Positions 6,153 through 9,699 of a DNA stretch of 9,699 bases are shown here, piece after piece. The DNA is from Eubacterium sp. Lineage in GTDB: Bacteria; Bacillota; Clostridia; Peptostreptococcales; Anaerovoracaceae. Each line of letters begins with the position of its first letter. Position 1 is the stretch's first letter. Position numbers and translations under genes: made by a program. The notes beneath the pieces are model-generated. The model was not told the origin of the DNA. It saw only the letters and a program-made list of their open reading frames with translations, and searched no databases. The DNA lies in the NCBI GenBank assembly GCA_017419895.1, contig JAFOKI010000295.1, positions 1 through 9,699 on the forward strand, written 5' to 3'.

Positions 6153-6168
6153 GTGAAACCGTTCAATA
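6151..6168 (+). promoter_or_regulatory. Candidate Rex operator upstream of groESL
   Basis: The 18-bp site reads TTGTGAA-ACCG-TTCAATA. Compared with the Rex consensus TTGTGAA-N4-TTCACAA, the left half is perfect and the right half matches at five of seven positions, 12 of 14 in all. It ends five bases before the groESL -35 box, where a bound repressor could interfere with RNA polymerase. The match is seen; function is inferred, and part of the site lies in the T-run of the preceding terminator, so chance is possible. Confidence 0.35.
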
Positions 6169-6172
6169 TCTA

Positions 6173-6201
6173 TTGACATGGAATGGGGAAAAGAATATAT
6201 T
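6173..6201 (+). promoter_or_regulatory. Sigma-A promoter of groESL
   Basis: A perfect -35 TTGACA (6173-6178) is followed after 17 bases by -10 TATATT (6196-6201). The predicted start near 6208 places the CIRCE operator at the very beginning of the transcript, the usual layout for HrcA-controlled chaperone operons. Confidence 0.88.
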
Positions 6202-6213
6202 AATTTATGTTGG

Positions 6214-6240
6214 TTAGCACTCCGAAAGGCTGAGTGCTAA
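6214..6240 (+). promoter_or_regulatory. CIRCE operator (HrcA binding site)
   Basis: The site is TTAGCACTC (6214-6222), nine bases, then GAGTGCTAA (6232-6240), a perfect match to the canonical CIRCE inverted repeat. HrcA binds it and represses chaperone genes until heat or misfolded protein titrates GroEL, which HrcA needs in order to stay active. The hrcA gene is not in the window. In RNA the same repeat can form a leader stem-loop. Confidence 0.98.
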
Positions 6241-6271
6241 CAAAAGGCAAAATCGTTTATATTTATTACTT

Positions 6272-6300
6272 GTCCGCGCGGCGAGGCGCCGCGGCAGGAC
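6272..6300 (+). other. GC-rich hairpin in the groES leader
   Basis: CGCGGCG (6277-6283) pairs with CGCCGCG (6287-6293) around an AGG loop. After an internal loop (G6276 against 6294-6296), GTCC (6272-6275) pairs with GGAC (6297-6300). The stem ends seven bases before the Shine-Dalgarno GGAGG (6308-6312). It has no T-run and contrasts with the AT-rich sequence before it. It may stabilise the mRNA or affect initiation; since it does not itself cover the ribosome binding site it is not a simple RNA thermometer. Confidence 0.55.
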
Positions 6301-6319
6301 TGTAGATGGAGGTATAACA

Positions 6320-6598
6320 ATGAGTTTTGGAATCAAACCTCTCGGAGCAAGAGTAGTAATCAAGAAGCTCGAAGCAGAAGAGAAAACAGCGGGCGGGATC
6401 ATCCTGACAAGCGCGGCGAAAGAACAGCCCCAGATGGCGGAAGTAATCGCAGTCGGCCCCGGAACCAAGGATGAGGAAATGGAAGTTAAGGTCGGCGATA
6501 AGGTAGTATTCGCGAAATACGCCGGATCCGACGTGACATATGAAGGCGAGGACTACACGATCATGAAACAGTCCGATATCCTCGCGGTGGTTGAGTAA
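6320..6598 (+). CDS. groES: Co-chaperonin GroES (Hsp10)
   Basis: GroES forms the seven-membered lid that closes the GroEL folding chamber in an ATP-dependent cycle. The 92-residue product has the family layout: N-terminal strand [14 protein letters not shown], mobile loop [17 protein letters not shown] (about 20-36) whose hydrophobic tripeptide IIL (27-29) docks on GroEL, then [19 protein letters not shown] and the C-terminal [16 protein letters not shown]. The site GGAGG (6308-6312) is seven bases before the ATG. The gene is first in a two-gene operon with groEL, 27 bases apart, and is controlled by the promoter and CIRCE element upstream. Nothing is unusual in the protein. Confidence 0.98.
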   Translation: MSFGIKPLGARVVIKKLEAEEKTAGGIILTSAAKEQPQMAEVIAVGPGTKDEEMEVKVGDKVVFAKYAGSDVTYEGEDYTIMKQSDILAVVE

Positions 6599-6610
6599 GA
6601 CAAATAATAA

Positions 6611-8257
<1,647 letters not shown>

Positions 8258-8354
8258 TGCCGAAAACCAGGGCATGACCGGGTTCCGGGCAGTAATTGTC
8301 CGTTCTCCGGATGTGTTGAGACGATGAATTTTGTCTCGGAAAAATAAAGAAAAT

Positions 8355-8399
8355 GTAAAAAAAGTGAACGGTCTGAAATGGAACGTTCACTTTTTTTAC
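8355..8399. terminator. Strong intrinsic terminator of groESL
   Basis: A perfect 16-bp stem joins 8355-8370 with 8384-8399 around a 13-base loop. The core GTGAACG/CGTTCAC is flanked by seven A on the left and seven T on the right, so a U-run is available on either strand. It lies about 100 bases after the groEL stop. A weaker GAGAC/GTCTC hairpin (8318-8337) precedes it. The rest of the gap, 8400-8503, shows no convincing promoter; a third copy of CGTTCAC occurs at 8434-8440. Confidence 0.92.
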
Positions 8400-8503
8400 T
8401 TTTTTGATTCATTTCCTCATACTTAATCCTTCACGTTCACCGATTAAGATGGACTTGTAAAAAAGAAATCAACGAACGCAAAAACAGCGGAACGGAGGAC
8501 ATG

Positions 8504-9699
8504 ATGAACATGAAAAAGAACAGTATGGTCGTCATACCCGCATATAAACCGGGAAAGGAACTGGTCAAAACAGTTAGAGAAGTTACTGACGCGGGATACA
8601 GAGTGCTCATCGTAGATGACGGGAGCGGGGACGGCTATTGGGACATATGGGAAGAGATCGCGCACATAAAACGCGTCAGAGTCATAAGGCATATAGAGAA
8701 TAGAGGAAAAGGTGCGGCGCTCAAGACCGCTTTTGGATATATCGCGGATCATTTCCCGGGAACAGGATACATTGTGACCATGGACGCGGACGGTCAGCAC
8801 CTCACGGAAGATATGGAAAGAGTTCTGGCAGCCGCATGGGAGGAGCCCGGGAAATTGATCCTCGGAGTGAGGACTTTCGGAAAAGATACTCCGGTCAAAT
8901 CACTTATTGGGAACAAAGCAACGCGATTGGTTTTCAAAGCAGTGAGCGGTACGGAAGTTAGTGATACCCAGACAGGCCTCAGGGCATTTGGAAGACAATA
9001 CCTGAGAGAACTGATGTCGATAGATGGCGACCGTTACGAATATGAGATGAACGTTCTGATGTACTGCGGAAAGAACGGCATAGGAATGACAGAAGTACCA
9101 ATAAGTACGGTATATCACGATAAGAAGAATTCAGTATCACACTTTGACCTGATCAGAGATGCCGGCAGGATATATGGAACTATTATCAGAGCAGCATTGC
9201 CCGGGGAAGCGACATTCGATGCAGTGTTCGCAAGAGTCCGGAACATGGCGGGGTTTGCGGGATCGTCATTCATAAGCTTTGTCACGGATTATCTGATGTT
9301 CATGATACTGGTTCCTGTGATGGCGGGGCATGCGTACGGTGTGCTTATAGCGAATGCGGCAGCAAGAGTGATCAGCGCAGGCCTGAACTACACGGTCAAC
9401 TCAAAAGCCATATTCAGGGATGGAAGGCCTGTAAGGGAAACGCTTCCAAAATACATTGCGCTCGCGGTCGTGATCCTGGTTGCAAACACACTTATCATGA
9501 CAACGCTTGTGAACGGGATAGAACTTACGCCGGGTGCTGCGAAGATACTGACAGAAATCATATTGTTCGCAGTTAGTTACACGATACAGCTGCTTGTGAT
9601 ATTCCGGCCGGATGAAGCGGAAACGGACAGCTATCCGTCAGTGGCAGAATCCGCAGACACATTCGATGAAAAAAACGGGATCCGTGAAAGCGTGATACA
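8504..9699 (+). CDS. GT2 family glycosyltransferase with GtrA-like membrane domain (3' partial)
   Basis: The protein probably moves a sugar from a nucleotide donor to a polyprenyl phosphate or related lipid carrier at the inner membrane face, for envelope glycosylation. Residues 1-225 form a dolichyl-phosphate-mannose-synthase-like GT2 domain: VVIPAYKPG (9-17), VDDGSGD (37-43), NRGKGAALKTAF (66-77), the metal and donor motif DADGQH (94-99), DTQTGLRAF (154-162) and RYEYE (177-181). Residues about 248-367 contain four hydrophobic segments typical of GtrA, with LNYTVNSKAIF (294-304) between the second and third. The frame is open to the window end (398 codons); an acidic, hydrophilic tail already runs 30 residues past the last membrane segment. 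ATG 8504 is preferred because GGAGG (8494-8498) lies five bases upstream; ATG 8501 is too close, and ATG 8510 and 8525 are alternatives. The sugar and acceptor are unknown. Confidence 0.92.
   Translation, partial: MNMKKNSMVVIPAYKPGKELVKTVREVTDAGYRVLIVDDGSGDGYWDIWEEIAHIKRVRVIRHIENRGKGAALKTAFGYIADHFPGTGYIVTMDADGQHLTEDMERVLAAAWEEPGKLILGVRTFGKDTPVKSLIGNKATRLVFKAVSGTEVSDTQTGLRAFGRQYLRELMSIDGDRYEYEMNVLMYCGKNGIGMTEVPISTVYHDKKNSVSHFDLIRDAGRIYGTIIRAALPGEATFDAVFARVRNMAGFAGSSFISFVTDYLMFMILVPVMAGHAYGVLIANAAARVISAGLNYTVNSKAIFRDGRPVRETLPKYIALAVVILVANTLIMTTLVNGIELTPGAAKILTEIILFAVSYTIQLLVIFRPDEAETDSYPSVAESADTFDEKNGIRESVI

Noticed and set aside
8401..8490. Promoter for the glycosyltransferase gene, for example TTCACG followed by TTGTAA.
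   Set aside because: The spacer is 19 bases and the -10 match is poor; other pairs tried were no better, so no promoter is annotated.

Overview
The window reads as chromosomal housekeeping DNA from a Firmicute, most likely an anaerobic member of the Clostridia. The evidence is a clostridial-type 2[4Fe-4S] ferredoxin, the redox repressor Rex, a CIRCE-controlled groESL operon, strong AGGAGG-type ribosome binding sites and sigma-A promoters with 17-bp spacers. Base composition looks moderate, near half GC by eye. I cannot name a genus. No mobile element, CRISPR array, tRNA or rRNA was seen.

Left part (2-3912, all +): the 3' end of tsaD (tRNA t6A synthesis) runs into an ABC-F ribosome-associated ATPase gene with a 1-base stop/start overlap. 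After 178 bases holding an imperfect hairpin and a strong promoter come acpP (acyl carrier protein) and rex (NADH/NAD+-sensing repressor), 29 bases apart and probably co-transcribed. The order tsaD - abcF - rex - groESL recalls the ydiE-ydiF-...-rex-...-groES-groEL region of Bacillus subtilis (known from memory), with other genes inserted.

Middle (3913-6032): a small ferredoxin gene on the minus strand converges on rex, and the two share a bidirectional hairpin terminator. Divergent from the ferredoxin is a 268-residue protein that I read as an N-terminal kinase-like P-loop domain fused to a C-terminal Asp23/Gls24-like domain. It is the least characterised gene here. A hairpin then separates it by only 14 bases from an OGG1-type 8-oxoguanine DNA glycosylase gene.

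Right part (6033-9699, +): a 287-base regulatory region holds an intrinsic terminator, a candidate Rex operator (12 of 14 consensus positions), a near-consensus promoter, a perfect CIRCE element and a GC-rich leader hairpin. It drives groES-groEL, which ends at a strong A/T-flanked terminator. The window closes inside a gene for a membrane glycosyltransferase (GT2 domain plus GtrA-like membrane domain).

By function the genes serve translation quality (TsaD, ABC-F), redox sensing and electron carriage (Rex, ferredoxin), oxidative DNA repair (OGG), protein folding (GroESL) and lipid or envelope metabolism (ACP, GT2-GtrA, perhaps the Asp23-like fusion). The most interesting leads are the P-loop/Asp23 fusion, the possible link between Rex and groESL, and the acpP-rex pairing.
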